DNA of 64,000 nt. It comes from Mesorhizobium sp. M1D.F.Ca.ET.043.01.1.1 (GTDB lineage Bacteria > Pseudomonadota > Alphaproteobacteria > Rhizobiales > Rhizobiaceae). A program made the position numbers and the translations under genes. This document shows positions 1 through 8,789 of the stretch, piece after piece. The stretch is taken from positions 4,526,001 to 4,590,000 of the forward strand of contig NZ_CP034444.1 of the NCBI RefSeq assembly GCF_003952385.1, given 5' to 3'. Positions within the stretch are counted from its first letter, which is position 1; every line of letters starts with the position of its first letter. Under the pieces are notes generated by a model, which saw only the letters and a program-made list of their open reading frames with translations, was not told the DNA's origin and did not search any database.

Positions 1-208
1 ACGGCTCTCCGTTCCGCTGTTAGGCAATTGGTACGTCCGGTCCAGGCGCATCCGGGCCCTTGCACGCCCCCTGGAGTTGCCGAACCTCCCGGTGTTTCCT
101 GGCCACGCTGTGGCGGCTCCAGAAATCCTTAGCCAATGTGGAAAGCATGCGATAATATTTAATAATGATGATGTTCCATCTGTTTTTTTATAATCCTACG
201 GTGCTGTC

Positions 209-1123
209 ATGACCTTTTCTCTGAAGCAGGTCCGATATTTCATTGCCGCCGCGGAGACCGGTCAGGTCAGTCGGGCGGCTATCCAGCTGAACGTCTCACA
301 GTCGGCGGTGACGACCGCGATCCGCCAGCTGGAGGATCTCATCGGGATAACGCTTCTCAACCGCACTTCCCTTGGCGTGACGCTCACGCGTGACGGCGAG
401 CAGTTTTTGCGACGGGGACGGGACATCATTGCAACGGTCGAGCAGGCACTGCACCTTCAACGGGATGGTGAGCGGGAAGTAGCGGGTGAGGTGAGGCTCG
501 GTACCACCACAATCGTTACAGGTTATTTCCTGGCTCCCCTGCTGGCGCGCTTCCACTATGTCTATCCGGACGTCAGGCTGGTTCTTGAGGAACTTTCAAG
601 ACAGGCTGCTGAAAAGGCCGTCATGGATGGCCGCTTCGACCTTGCGCTCACGATGACCCAGGATGCGCAGCAGGATGGCGGTCTCAACTATAAGTTGCTG
701 CACAGATCGTCCCGCAGGCTCTGGCTTTCCGCAAATCATGCATTGCTTGCCAAAGAGTCCGTAACCCTCGGAGAGGTAGCCCAGGAGCCCTACATCGCCC
801 TGACCGTCGACGACGCCTGGGACAATGCCCTTCGCTATTGGGAAAGGGAACCCGTGAAGCCAAAGGTCGTCTACAGGACTGATTCAGTCGAGGCGATCCG
901 GACGATGGTTGCCTCCGGTCTCGGTGTGTCAATCCTGTCCGACATCATCTATCGCCGTTGGTCATTGGATGGCCAGCGGGTGGAAACCCGCGACCTGCAG
1001 AACAATGTGCCTACGCTCGATGTTTCGATCGTCACGGCGACACAACGCAAACTCAGCCCGGCGGCAAAGACGTTCACAACGTTCATTCAGCGAATAGTCA
1101 GCAGCCCGCAGCTGCCGCAGTGA
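209..1123 (+). CDS. LysR-family transcriptional regulator
   Basis: The 304-residue protein has the usual LysR length and layout. Residues 1-65 form the winged helix-turn-helix (FSLKQVRYFIAAAETGQVSRAA, then SQSAVTTAIRQLE), and an effector-binding domain of the periplasmic-binding-protein fold follows from about residue 90. LysR proteins usually sense a small molecule and control adjacent genes. Here the regulator is transcribed in the same direction as, and 150 bp upstream of, bioY, the aminotransferase and the ABC importer, so those genes are its likely targets. The effector cannot be read from sequence. The AT-rich gap at 1124-1275 probably holds the promoter for the downstream genes. It is cytoplasmic and DNA-binding. 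Confidence 0.9.
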   Translation: MTFSLKQVRYFIAAAETGQVSRAAIQLNVSQSAVTTAIRQLEDLIGITLLNRTSLGVTLTRDGEQFLRRGRDIIATVEQALHLQRDGEREVAGEVRLGTTTIVTGYFLAPLLARFHYVYPDVRLVLEELSRQAAEKAVMDGRFDLALTMTQDAQQDGGLNYKLLHRSSRRLWLSANHALLAKESVTLGEVAQEPYIALTVDDAWDNALRYWEREPVKPKVVYRTDSVEAIRTMVASGLGVSILSDIIYRRWSLDGQRVETRDLQNNVPTLDVSIVTATQRKLSPAAKTFTTFIQRIVSSPQLPQ

Positions 1124-1275
1124 TGGATTGACGGCTCGGGACTATGGACAGAGGTCCGGCCCTGCTCTGAGTCCATTATAAAAAAATCAGATAGTACTCC
1201 CTCACTATTTTGAATTTTACATTGCTCACCAATTTCAGCAGCATCTGACCAACGCAAGGGGATGGAGCTGCGTCG

Positions 1276-1848
1276 ATGAGCGTTTCCAGGTCAGATACTG
1301 TGTCGGGAAGCCGCTATGCGGGCCTGCATCGGTCGGTGGGCCTGTTGGTTGGTGGCGTGGCGTTGGTTACCGTTTCCGCCAAGGTTCAGGTGCCTTTCTG
1401 GCCGGTTCCTATGACGTTGCAGACCCTGGCGATCCTGCTCATCAGCGCCTCGTATGGCATGCGGCTCGCCTCCAGCACGCTTGCGGCTTATCTATTGCTT
1501 GGCGCGGCCGGCTTTCCGGTCTTCGCGAACGGAGGGGGCCTCCTCTACGTGGCAGGCCCGACCGGCGGCTATCTCGCCGGGTTCCTCATCGGTGCCTGCC
1601 TGGTGGGATGGTTGTCCGACCACGGGTTTTCACAGCGGGCTCCCGACAGCGTGATCATGATGCTGATCGGGGAATTGGCGATCTTCCTGCCGGGCGTGGC
1701 GTGGCTTGGCGTTCTGTTCGGGCCCGACAAGGCGCTGGCCGGCGGGCTCTCCCCGTTCATTCTCGCGGAAGTGCTCAAAGTCTTACTCGCCTGCGCCGCG
1801 ATCCGACTTTTCAGAACTCAGCCGGTCGGCAGCAAAACTGGCGTTTGA
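1276..1848 (+). CDS. bioY: BioY family biotin ECF-transporter substrate-binding component
   Basis: This 190-residue hydrophobic membrane protein has the BioY signature in its first third (VPFWPVPMTLQTLAILL) and a Gly-rich GPTGGYLAGF segment near residue 95. About six membrane helices are expected. BioY is the S-component that captures biotin; in many alphaproteobacteria it works with BioM/BioN or alone, and neither bioM nor bioN is in this window. The ATG follows a purine-rich GGGGATGGAGC stretch. The gene ends 50 bp before the aminotransferase start and is probably co-transcribed with it. Its place in a catabolic-looking cluster is unusual, and the link between biotin uptake and the neighbours is unclear. 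Confidence 0.9.
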   Translation: MSVSRSDTVSGSRYAGLHRSVGLLVGGVALVTVSAKVQVPFWPVPMTLQTLAILLISASYGMRLASSTLAAYLLLGAAGFPVFANGGGLLYVAGPTGGYLAGFLIGACLVGWLSDHGFSQRAPDSVIMMLIGELAIFLPGVAWLGVLFGPDKALAGGLSPFILAEVLKVLLACAAIRLFRTQPVGSKTGV

Positions 1849-1898
1849 TCTGGCTGGTTACGCACTGGCCCTACGACAAGGTAAGGAAGGGGAAGGCT

Positions 1899-3278
1899 AT
1901 GCTGCAGGCCGCGCCGAATTCCATAGAGTCGCGGGACATGCTCTCGCTGATTCATCCGCAAACTAACCTCGCGGCTCACCTGGAAAGGGGACCAGAAGTT
2001 ATCACGCGTGGGCAGGGCGTGTTTGTCTTCGACAATAACGGACGTCGCTATCTCGAATGTGCGGCCGGCCTCTGGTGCGCAACGCTTGGCTTTTCCAGCG
2101 AGCGCCTGGCAAAGGCGGCTTACGAGCAGCTCCGCACGCTGGGCTATTATCACAACTACTGGCATTACGCTCACGAGAAGAGCATCGAGCTCGCCGAAAA
2201 GCTCCTGAAAATCGCGCCGGTCCCAATGTCGCGCGTTCTCTTCCAGAACAGCGGTTCGGAAGCCAATGACACCGCCATCAAGCTTGCCTGGTATCATTGG
2301 AATGCGCGGGGACGTCCCGAGCGGCGCAAGATCATTGGCCGAGATCTTGGCTATCACGGTACCACGATTGCCGCGATCAGCGCCTCCGGCAAGCCAGACA
2401 TGCAGCTTCCCTTCAGCTTGCCGCTGGAGCGGTTCATCCATACGCTGACCAATCACTATTACAAGTTCCATGAGGCGGGGGAGACCGAAGAGGCCTATTC
2501 CGCACGGCTGGCCCAAGCGCTCGAGGAGTTGATCCTTGCCGAAGGACCGGAGACCATCGCGGCCTTCATCGCTGAGCCACTCATCGGCGCCGGCGGCGCA
2601 ATTCCGCCCTCGCGTGGATACTTCGAGAAAATCCAGGTTGTGCTGGCGAAGTATGAGATTCTCTTCATCGCCGATGAAGTGATATGCGGCTTTGGACGCA
2701 CCGGCTACATGTGGGGCAGTGAGGCCTACGGCCTTAAGCCGGACCTGATCGCATGCGCCAAAGGATTGTCGGCCGGCATGCTTCCGATCGCAGCGGTGCT
2801 GGTCGGACCACGCGTCTACGAGTCGATGCTGGAGCAAAGCCGCCAGCATGGCAACTTCGCTCACGGCTCAACTTACTCGGGTCACCCGGTCGCGACCGCG
2901 GTCGCGCTTGAGGTGCTGGAAATCTATCGAGAGATCGACGTCCTGAGCCGGGTGAGGTCCGCTGGCGCCTATATGCTTGAGCGACTTGAGGAACTGCGTC
3001 GGCATCCCCTGGTCGGCGACATCAGCGGCATCGGTCTCGTCGCCGGCATCGATCTGGTCAAGGACAAGGCTTCGAGGACGTTCTTCGAACCTGCGGGCCG
3101 CGTCGGCGGGCTCGTTATGCGTGCGGCGCGCGAGCGCGGTCTGCTGGTCAGGGTCATTGGTGACCGCATTACGCTCTCGCCGCCGCTGATCATCACCGAG
3201 TCTGAGATCGACATCATCGTCGATGAACTGAAAATTGTGCTCGACCAAGTCTCGGCGACTCTGTCGAGCGGAAAGTAA
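1899..3278 (+). CDS. Class III (omega-amino) PLP-dependent aminotransferase
   Basis: I chose the ATG at 1899 because a strong AAGGAAGGGGAAGG ribosome site lies just upstream. The open frame extends back to 1608, but that part overlaps bioY and reads as shadow. The resulting 459-residue protein has the length of omega-amino acid:pyruvate or diamine aminotransferases. Class III hallmarks include the phosphate-binding NSGSEANDTAIK, the cofactor Asp in FIADEVICGFGRTG, and the PLP lysine in CAKGLSAGMLP. The reaction moves an amino group from an omega-amino acid or amine to an alpha-keto acid. Substrate is not predictable from sequence, but the downstream importer suggests that it acts on an imported amine or amino compound. 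A BioA (DAPA synthase) role was considered because of bioY, but nothing specific supports it. Confidence 0.88.
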   Translation: MLQAAPNSIESRDMLSLIHPQTNLAAHLERGPEVITRGQGVFVFDNNGRRYLECAAGLWCATLGFSSERLAKAAYEQLRTLGYYHNYWHYAHEKSIELAEKLLKIAPVPMSRVLFQNSGSEANDTAIKLAWYHWNARGRPERRKIIGRDLGYHGTTIAAISASGKPDMQLPFSLPLERFIHTLTNHYYKFHEAGETEEAYSARLAQALEELILAEGPETIAAFIAEPLIGAGGAIPPSRGYFEKIQVVLAKYEILFIADEVICGFGRTGYMWGSEAYGLKPDLIACAKGLSAGMLPIAAVLVGPRVYESMLEQSRQHGNFAHGSTYSGHPVATAVALEVLEIYREIDVLSRVRSAGAYMLERLEELRRHPLVGDISGIGLVAGIDLVKDKASRTFFEPAGRVGGLVMRAARERGLLVRVIGDRITLSPPLIITESEIDIIVDELKIVLDQVSATLSSGK

Positions 3279-3490
3279 CGAAGTGCCTCGCGGTGCTTTT
3301 TGCGAGGCCATTGGGGAACGAAGAATGACCCGTCACAGGCAAAAGTACGGGATCACTGGAGCGCATCCGGCGGAATTTGCTCCAATCTGAAGCGCAGCTC
3401 CTGGATGGTCGACGGCGCTTCGCATGAGGTTCAGGCCACCGCTCGGCAGTGCGTGAATCAAGCATGCATACTTCACAATGGGAGACGGAA

Positions 3491-4651
3491 ATGAAGACAT
3501 TACTACAGCTCGCGCTTGCCGCATCGATCGGCATCGCCTTCGCGCTTCCGGCAATCGCCGCTGAACGTGGCCCCGTGCCGGAAGGTCAGAAGGCGGCGTA
3601 TGAACGCGTCGACCCTCAGCTGCCGATAGGGCCGAGTCCCTTGGTGAACTTCAAGCCTAAGAAGGGGCCGCCTTGGAAAATAGGCTACGCCAGCAACTAT
3701 GCCGGCAATGGTTGGCGCGCGGCCATCATGGATGAGTTCACCAACAAGCTTCTGCCGAAATACAAGGCGGCCGGTCTCGTCTCCGACTTCGTGGTAACGC
3801 AGTCGGAGCTCAAGGATACGGTGCAGATCCAGCAAATGCGCCAGATGGTCGATGACGGGGTCGACGCAATCATCATCTGCTGTTCCAACGTCACGGCCCT
3901 CAACCAGACGATCGAATACGCGCATGACAAAGGCGTCCCGGTGATTTCCTTTTCGGGTTATGTGACATCGCCCCTGGCCATCAACGCCACCGAAAACGCC
4001 GTGCAGAACGGCTATATCGCCGGCGAATGGCTAGCCAAGGAAATGGGGGGCAAGGGCAATATTCTTCTGGTGTCGGGCATCCCCGGCATGGCCACGTCCG
4101 ACAGCTTTGACCTCGGCGCCAAGGAAGCGCTCGCCGACCATCCCGACGTCAAGATTGTCGGCAATGTCGCAGGCAACTGGACCGATCAGGTTGCGCAGGT
4201 CGAGGTGCAGAAGTTCCTGGCCACAAATCCCCAGCAGATCGACGGCATCCTGGCCCAGTCATCGAATGAGAATGGCGTGCTCAACGCGGTTCGCCAGTCC
4301 GGCCGCGAAATGATGCCAATCGTGCTCGGCGGCGAGGCCTCGGCCGCATGCTTCTGGCGCAATACCCCCGATTTTATCAGCAAGAGCTTCCACTTCTGGC
4401 CGCCCCGTGCCGACGCCAGGCTAGCCTGGGAGGTCACGCTCCGAGTTCTCGAAGGCCAGGGCCCAAAGAACCAGTCAATCCTGCGTCAGGCCCTGCCCTA
4501 CACCATTGAAGATGTGAACGCGGCTTTGCCGAAGGACTGCGACCCGAACTCGACCGACTGGATCGAGCCCAAGGGCGACGATTGGGCAACCTCCGGTGTG
4601 CTGGACGCCTTCTTCGAGAGACCGCATGATCCCCTAAGTTGGAAGCCTTGA
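3491..4651 (+). CDS. ABC importer periplasmic substrate-binding protein (ribose/sugar type)
   Basis: The start at 3491 gives a classical signal peptide (MKTLLQLALAASIGIAFALP, cleavage near AIAA/ERG) and follows GGGAGACGGAA. The upstream in-frame ATG at 3449 would bury that signal. The mature part is a type I periplasmic-binding fold: it opens with IGYASNYAGNGWRAA and includes DDGVDAIIICCSN and GIPVISF-like segments typical of the ribose/galactose-binding family. It would bind the solute in the periplasm and deliver it to the two permeases encoded downstream. Length (386 aa) is slightly above the family norm because of N- and C-terminal extensions. The ligand is unknown. Confidence 0.88.
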   Translation: MKTLLQLALAASIGIAFALPAIAAERGPVPEGQKAAYERVDPQLPIGPSPLVNFKPKKGPPWKIGYASNYAGNGWRAAIMDEFTNKLLPKYKAAGLVSDFVVTQSELKDTVQIQQMRQMVDDGVDAIIICCSNVTALNQTIEYAHDKGVPVISFSGYVTSPLAINATENAVQNGYIAGEWLAKEMGGKGNILLVSGIPGMATSDSFDLGAKEALADHPDVKIVGNVAGNWTDQVAQVEVQKFLATNPQQIDGILAQSSNENGVLNAVRQSGREMMPIVLGGEASAACFWRNTPDFISKSFHFWPPRADARLAWEVTLRVLEGQGPKNQSILRQALPYTIEDVNAALPKDCDPNSTDWIEPKGDDWATSGVLDAFFERPHDPLSWKP

Positions 4652-4668
4652 CCGCGGGTGGACAACTC

Positions 4669-4702
4669 GCACTCCGGCGGAGCCCAACCTCCGCCGGAGT
4701 GC
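4669..4702 (+). promoter_or_regulatory. Perfect 14-bp hairpin between binding-protein and ATPase genes
   Basis: Bases 4669-4682 and 4689-4702 are exact reverse complements around a 6-base loop (cccaac). No T-run follows, and the ribosome site and GTG of the ATPase gene lie directly downstream, so this is not an ordinary terminator. Such intercistronic hairpins in importer operons commonly protect the upstream mRNA and lower expression of the ATPase and permeases relative to the abundant binding protein. That role is an inference here. Confidence 0.75.
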
Positions 4703-4725
4703 TCGACCAGTGAAGGGGATCCAAA

Positions 4726-6276
4726 GTGGACAATGGGAAAAACTTCATCGAGCTGAACAACATCGTCAAAGCGTTCGGCGAAACCAAAGCCCTGCGCGGC
4801 TGCAGCTTTTCTGCCCGTGGTGGGGAAGTGCATGCGATCGTTGGTGAAAACGGCAGCGGGAAAAGTACGCTCGCAAAGATCATTTCAGGCGTGGTGAGGG
4901 AAGACGCTGGCAACGTCAGGGTACTCGGCGGCCGTCCGCGCAATCCCATCGAAGCTCAAACGCTTGGCGTGGCCACGATCTTCCAGGAAGTCCTGCTGGC
5001 CGATGAAGCAAGCGTAGCGGACAACTTGTTTGTCGGCGCGGACGGATTCCTCACCAAAAGGATCTCCGCACGGGAGAAGCAGTCCCGCACGCGGGAAATG
5101 ATGCGGCGCTTCACTGGGCGCGACATTCCGCCATGGACACGCGTCGGGACTTTGCCGCTCAGCGTCAAGCAATGGATCGTCATCGGCAGGGCGCTGTTGC
5201 GCCAGCCGAAGGTACTGATCCTGGATGAGTCTTCCGCTGCATTGGATCTCGAGGCGACCGAGCGCCTCCATCACGAAATCAGTCGATTACGCGAGGTCGG
5301 AGCCTGCGTGGTCCTGGTAACACATCGCATCGCGGAGTTGGTGCGCATCGCCGACAGGGCGACAATCCTCCGTGACGGCGTTGCGGTCGGAACGCTCGAC
5401 AAGTCTGCGCTGACCGAGCAGAATCTGCTGGCCTTGATGACGCCGCAGGACCGTCAGATCGCCTCGCTTGATCGGCGCCAGTCCCCGGTGATTAAGCCAC
5501 CGCTGATGACCATGTCCAGTGTGCAGCTGACCGAGAAGGCGCAGACTTTTGATTTCAAGATCGGTCCGGGGCAGATTGTCGGAGTGACCGGACTCGACGG
5601 TCAGGGTCACGAGCTGTTTGCCACAGCTGCAGCGGGTATTTCCAAGCTCGAAACCGGTGCACCGCTGATGCATTTGGCCGGTGGCGCGATCCAGGCTTTG
5701 CGCAATGCAACCGATGCGGACGCCTTCGGCGTCGCCTACGTATCAGGCGACAGGAAAAGCGACGGCATTTTTCCTAACCTCAGCATTTTTGAGAATCTCG
5801 CAATAAGTCTCTATCGCCAGAACACGGGCCCGCTTGGATTGATCAGGCGCAAAACTCTGGAACAGGCTTTTGCAAGCGAGGTGCGCAGGCTTTCCATCAA
5901 GACTGGCCATTCCTCCAACAAGATTACGTCGCTCAGCGGTGGCAACCAGCAAAAGGTCCTGATCGGCCGGGCATTCGCGCGGGATCCGCAATTGATCGTG
6001 CTTAACGATCCAGCCCGTGGCGTGGATCTTGGCACCAAACGCGACCTTTACCGCGAGCTGCGGAACTACGCCGACGCCGGCGGTGCGGTGATCTACCTCT
6101 CCAGCGAGATCGAGGAGTTTCTGGGCTTCGCTGATCGGGTCGACGTGTTCGTCAACGGCAGCCTGTTCCGATCCCTTGAAGGCGACAACATCGCGGAGGC
6201 TCCGATCCTGAGTGCCATGTTCGGCCATGCCGATCATGCCGGACTCCAAGCAGTGACCGAAGGAATGGTTCAATGA
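4726..6276 (+). CDS. Sugar-type ABC importer ATPase with two cassettes (RbsA/MglA-like)
   Basis: This 516-residue protein contains two ABC domains. The first has Walker A GENGSGKST (about residues 46-54), a non-canonical signature LSVKQW, and Walker B KVLILDES. The second lacks a proper Walker A (GVTGLDGQGHE), as is normal for this family, but keeps the signature LSGGNQQKV. It powers import by the two permeases that follow. The GTG start at 4726 is supported by GAAGGGG upstream, and its last bases overlap the first permease start in an ATGA arrangement, which indicates translational coupling. It is peripheral on the cytoplasmic face of the membrane. Confidence 0.92.
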   Translation: MDNGKNFIELNNIVKAFGETKALRGCSFSARGGEVHAIVGENGSGKSTLAKIISGVVREDAGNVRVLGGRPRNPIEAQTLGVATIFQEVLLADEASVADNLFVGADGFLTKRISAREKQSRTREMMRRFTGRDIPPWTRVGTLPLSVKQWIVIGRALLRQPKVLILDESSAALDLEATERLHHEISRLREVGACVVLVTHRIAELVRIADRATILRDGVAVGTLDKSALTEQNLLALMTPQDRQIASLDRRQSPVIKPPLMTMSSVQLTEKAQTFDFKIGPGQIVGVTGLDGQGHELFATAAAGISKLETGAPLMHLAGGAIQALRNATDADAFGVAYVSGDRKSDGIFPNLSIFENLAISLYRQNTGPLGLIRRKTLEQAFASEVRRLSIKTGHSSNKITSLSGGNQQKVLIGRAFARDPQLIVLNDPARGVDLGTKRDLYRELRNYADAGGAVIYLSSEIEEFLGFADRVDVFVNGSLFRSLEGDNIAEAPILSAMFGHADHAGLQAVTEGMVQ

Positions 6277-7256
6277 CCTTAGCAGCATATTCCTCGGGCC
6301 GGGTGTCCCGCGACAGCCATCTTGTCGTTCCGGCGGCTTTGTTCATGCTCCTTGTCCTGGCCTGCATCGTTCGTAGCCCGGCTCTCTTTACCGGCACTGG
6401 AATCGCAGGGGCCGTGTTGGTGGCAGCGCCGCTCGTTCTCGCGACAATGGCTCTCACACCCATCGTGATGGCCGGGCGCGGTGCCGTTGATCTGGCTGTA
6501 GGGCCGCTTCTTGGCTTCATCAACGTAACGCTGATCCAGTGGCTGGCCGGCAACGGGATTACGGGCCCGGTGGAGTTCTTCGCCTGGGCCATTGGCATCG
6601 GCGTCGCCTATCAACTCTTCCAGGCCTTTGTGATCGTCTTCGTGCGCGTCGCGCCGATCATTGTGACCTTAAGCAGCTATCTCTTCCTCAGTGGGATCAA
6701 CTTGATGGTGATGCCGCGGGCTGGGGGTGTGGCTCCTGACTGGTTGGCCAGATGGGGCGCTGGCGTCGACCCATTTTCGCCGATCCTTGCCATTGTTGTT
6801 GTGGCGCTTGCCTTTTGGGGTCTTCTTACGCGCACGGCGTTCCATACGCATCTGCGCATGACCGGCTTGGACGAGCGCACGGCGTATACGAGTGGCGTGC
6901 GCATCGAAGCCGTGCGCTTCGCGGCCCATGCCGTTGGCGGCGTCTTCGTCGGGTTAGCCGCGATCTGCCATACCGCACTGATCTCGTCCGGAGATCCGAT
7001 CCAGGCAGGCACTTATACACTTCAGGCGATCACAGCCTTGGTGCTCGGGGGTGCCAGCATGGCGGGGGGACGGGGTGGAGCGGTCGGTGCGCTCTTGGGT
7101 GCGCTCAACATGTTCATGATTTCCCGACTGCTCGCGACGTTCAATTTCGGTATGTACTCAGGCTACGCCACGCAAATGTCTTTCGGCCTCATCCTGATCG
7201 CATCGCTCTTGATCAACGTACTCGTGAACAGCGCCAACGCGCCAAGGATGAGGTAG
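6273..7256 (+). CDS. ABC importer permease (RbsC-type), first of two
   Basis: The 327-residue integral membrane protein belongs to the branched-chain/ribose permease family. It has many hydrophobic helices and the characteristic late GGASMAGGRGGAVGALLGA loop used for coupling to the ATPase. Its start overlaps the ATPase stop by 4 bases. With the next gene it most likely forms a heterodimeric channel, since two different permease genes sit in the operon rather than one used as a homodimer. Confidence 0.9.
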   Translation: MTLAAYSSGRVSRDSHLVVPAALFMLLVLACIVRSPALFTGTGIAGAVLVAAPLVLATMALTPIVMAGRGAVDLAVGPLLGFINVTLIQWLAGNGITGPVEFFAWAIGIGVAYQLFQAFVIVFVRVAPIIVTLSSYLFLSGINLMVMPRAGGVAPDWLARWGAGVDPFSPILAIVVVALAFWGLLTRTAFHTHLRMTGLDERTAYTSGVRIEAVRFAAHAVGGVFVGLAAICHTALISSGDPIQAGTYTLQAITALVLGGASMAGGRGGAVGALLGALNMFMISRLLATFNFGMYSGYATQMSFGLILIASLLINVLVNSANAPRMR

Positions 7257-7259
7257 CAG

Positions 7260-8294
7260 ATGACCGTGACACAGCTATCCATGGACGGAGCGAGGGGCGA
7301 GTTGGGCTCTTCTGGAATATCGCACATGATCCGAAACAATCGTGCCTTGGCCATCGGTGTCTGCCTTCTTCTCGCGCTTACTATTGCAGGATCGTTCCTC
7401 GTGCCAGGGTTTGCCTCGGTCCAGAATGCGCGTTCGGTCCTGCTGCTTGCAGCGTTTCTCGGATTGGCATCGCTAGGGCAGACTATGGTTGCCCTGCTTG
7501 GGGGGCTGGATCTCTCGATCCCGTATGTCATCGGCGCAGCCAACATCCTTTTGCCTGCGATGATCAATGCGGGGTTGCCGGCCCCCATCGCCATCACCAT
7601 GATCCTGCTGCTTGGGCTGATGGTTGGTGCAATCAACGGAGCGCTCAGTTTCCGGCTTCAAGGCCAGGCCCTCATCATGTCTCTTGGGGTCGGCTTCACG
7701 ATCGTCGGTGCGACGCAGATCTACACCGCGCTCGGCTCTGCCACTGGGGGCAATGTTTTTGCACCGATACCTGCCTGGCTGACGAACTTCGCTGCTTTCA
7801 ACGGCCGTACAGTTGGCTTTCCGATACCGCCGGTCGTCGTGATCTGGATCCTGGTGATCATCGTGACAAATTTTGTGGTGAAAAGAACATGGTTCGGCCG
7901 CAGCCTCTATGCTCTGGGAGGCAGCCGGAATGCCGCGGCCAGGCTCATGATAAACGAATTTAGACTGTGGGTTGCTGTGCACGCGATCAGCGGCATCATG
8001 TCAGCAATGACCGGCGTGCTTCTGCTCGGCTTTTCTGGTGGCGGCTATGTAGCTGTGGGCGACCCCTATCTTTTCACAACAGTTGCGGCAGTCGTGATCG
8101 GCGGCACGTCATTGCTTGGAGGCGCTGGCGGTTACGGTGCAACCGTAATCGGCGCACTTGTCCTGACAGTCCTAACGTCCTTGCTGGTTGGTGTTGGATT
8201 GTCGATCCCGGCGCAGCAGGCAATCGTGGGATTGCTTCTCATCCCGATGGTCGCTCTTTATGCCCGTATGCCGCACATTCGGTCCCAGGTCTGA
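7260..8294 (+). CDS. ABC importer permease (RbsC-type), second of two
   Basis: The 344-residue membrane protein is homologous to the preceding permease and starts 3 bases after its stop. The family loop GGTSLLGGAGGYGATVIGAL is near residue 280, and hydrophobic helices alternate throughout. The N-terminal 25 residues are polar and cytoplasmic. It closes the importer operon; downstream DNA is AT-rich and then pseudogenic, so transcription probably ends in the 8300-8450 stretch, although no clear hairpin terminator is visible. Confidence 0.9.
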   Translation: MTVTQLSMDGARGELGSSGISHMIRNNRALAIGVCLLLALTIAGSFLVPGFASVQNARSVLLLAAFLGLASLGQTMVALLGGLDLSIPYVIGAANILLPAMINAGLPAPIAITMILLLGLMVGAINGALSFRLQGQALIMSLGVGFTIVGATQIYTALGSATGGNVFAPIPAWLTNFAAFNGRTVGFPIPPVVVIWILVIIVTNFVVKRTWFGRSLYALGGSRNAAARLMINEFRLWVAVHAISGIMSAMTGVLLLGFSGGGYVAVGDPYLFTTVAAVVIGGTSLLGGAGGYGATVIGALVLTVLTSLLVGVGLSIPAQQAIVGLLLIPMVALYARMPHIRSQV

Positions 8295-8512
8295 TACAAA
8301 GCCGATTTATGCTCCGCTCGACGTAGATCAAAGGTATTTTCCATGCTTTTTTGTGAGAAACTAAGAAACTTAACTTCTAAAGATGGGGGTTTATTCTTCT
8401 AAAGTTCTCAAACCAATATTTTAACGCGGCCGCGCCCTGGCCGTGGCGGCCAGTGACCGCAATGACCGCTCCCTATCGGATACATGCGGCCTTCAATTGA
8501 AGGTCGCATGTG

Positions 8513-8742
8513 CTACCGGCAATCCAGCCCGATATCGAGGATTGGCGCGCTGTGCGTGATCCATCCGACAGAGATAAGATCGACGCCGGTCGCGGCAATC
8601 TCCGGTGCAGTCTGCGGTCACCCGGCCGGATGCCTCGGTGATCGCGCGGCTGCCGACCATCGCCACCGCCTGGGTCAGTTGCTCGACGGACATGTTGTCC
8701 AACAGCACGGCGTCGACTCCTGCTGCTAGCTAGCTGCTTCAC
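8513..8742 (-). pseudogene. nadC: 3' fragment of nadC (nicotinate-nucleotide pyrophosphorylase), frameshifted
   Basis: Reading on the minus strand, one frame gives [16 protein letters not shown] and then ITEASGRVT, the conserved C-terminal part of quinolinate phosphoribosyltransferase. At about 8610 the match moves to another frame, which continues [19 protein letters not shown] and ends [13 protein letters not shown]. One base appears to have been lost. A stop also interrupts the frame just upstream of AGVDAV (near 8730), and nothing before that matches, so only the last quarter of the gene survives. The rest of the 8295-8789 gap is AT-rich, with a direct repeat of CTTCTAAAG near 8375-8405 and no other gene. 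Confidence 0.8.
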
Positions 8743-8789
8743 CTGGTCGCTTCCGACCCCTGATAACGGGGCGACTATCCTGCGAATAG

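Noticed and set aside
1818..2864. 348-codon minus-strand open frame opposite the aminotransferase
   Set aside because: It is a high-GC shadow; the plus strand carries all class III aminotransferase motifs.
3285..3308. Hairpin after the aminotransferase gene as a terminator
   Set aside because: The stem is only 7 bp with a 10-base loop, and no T-run follows.
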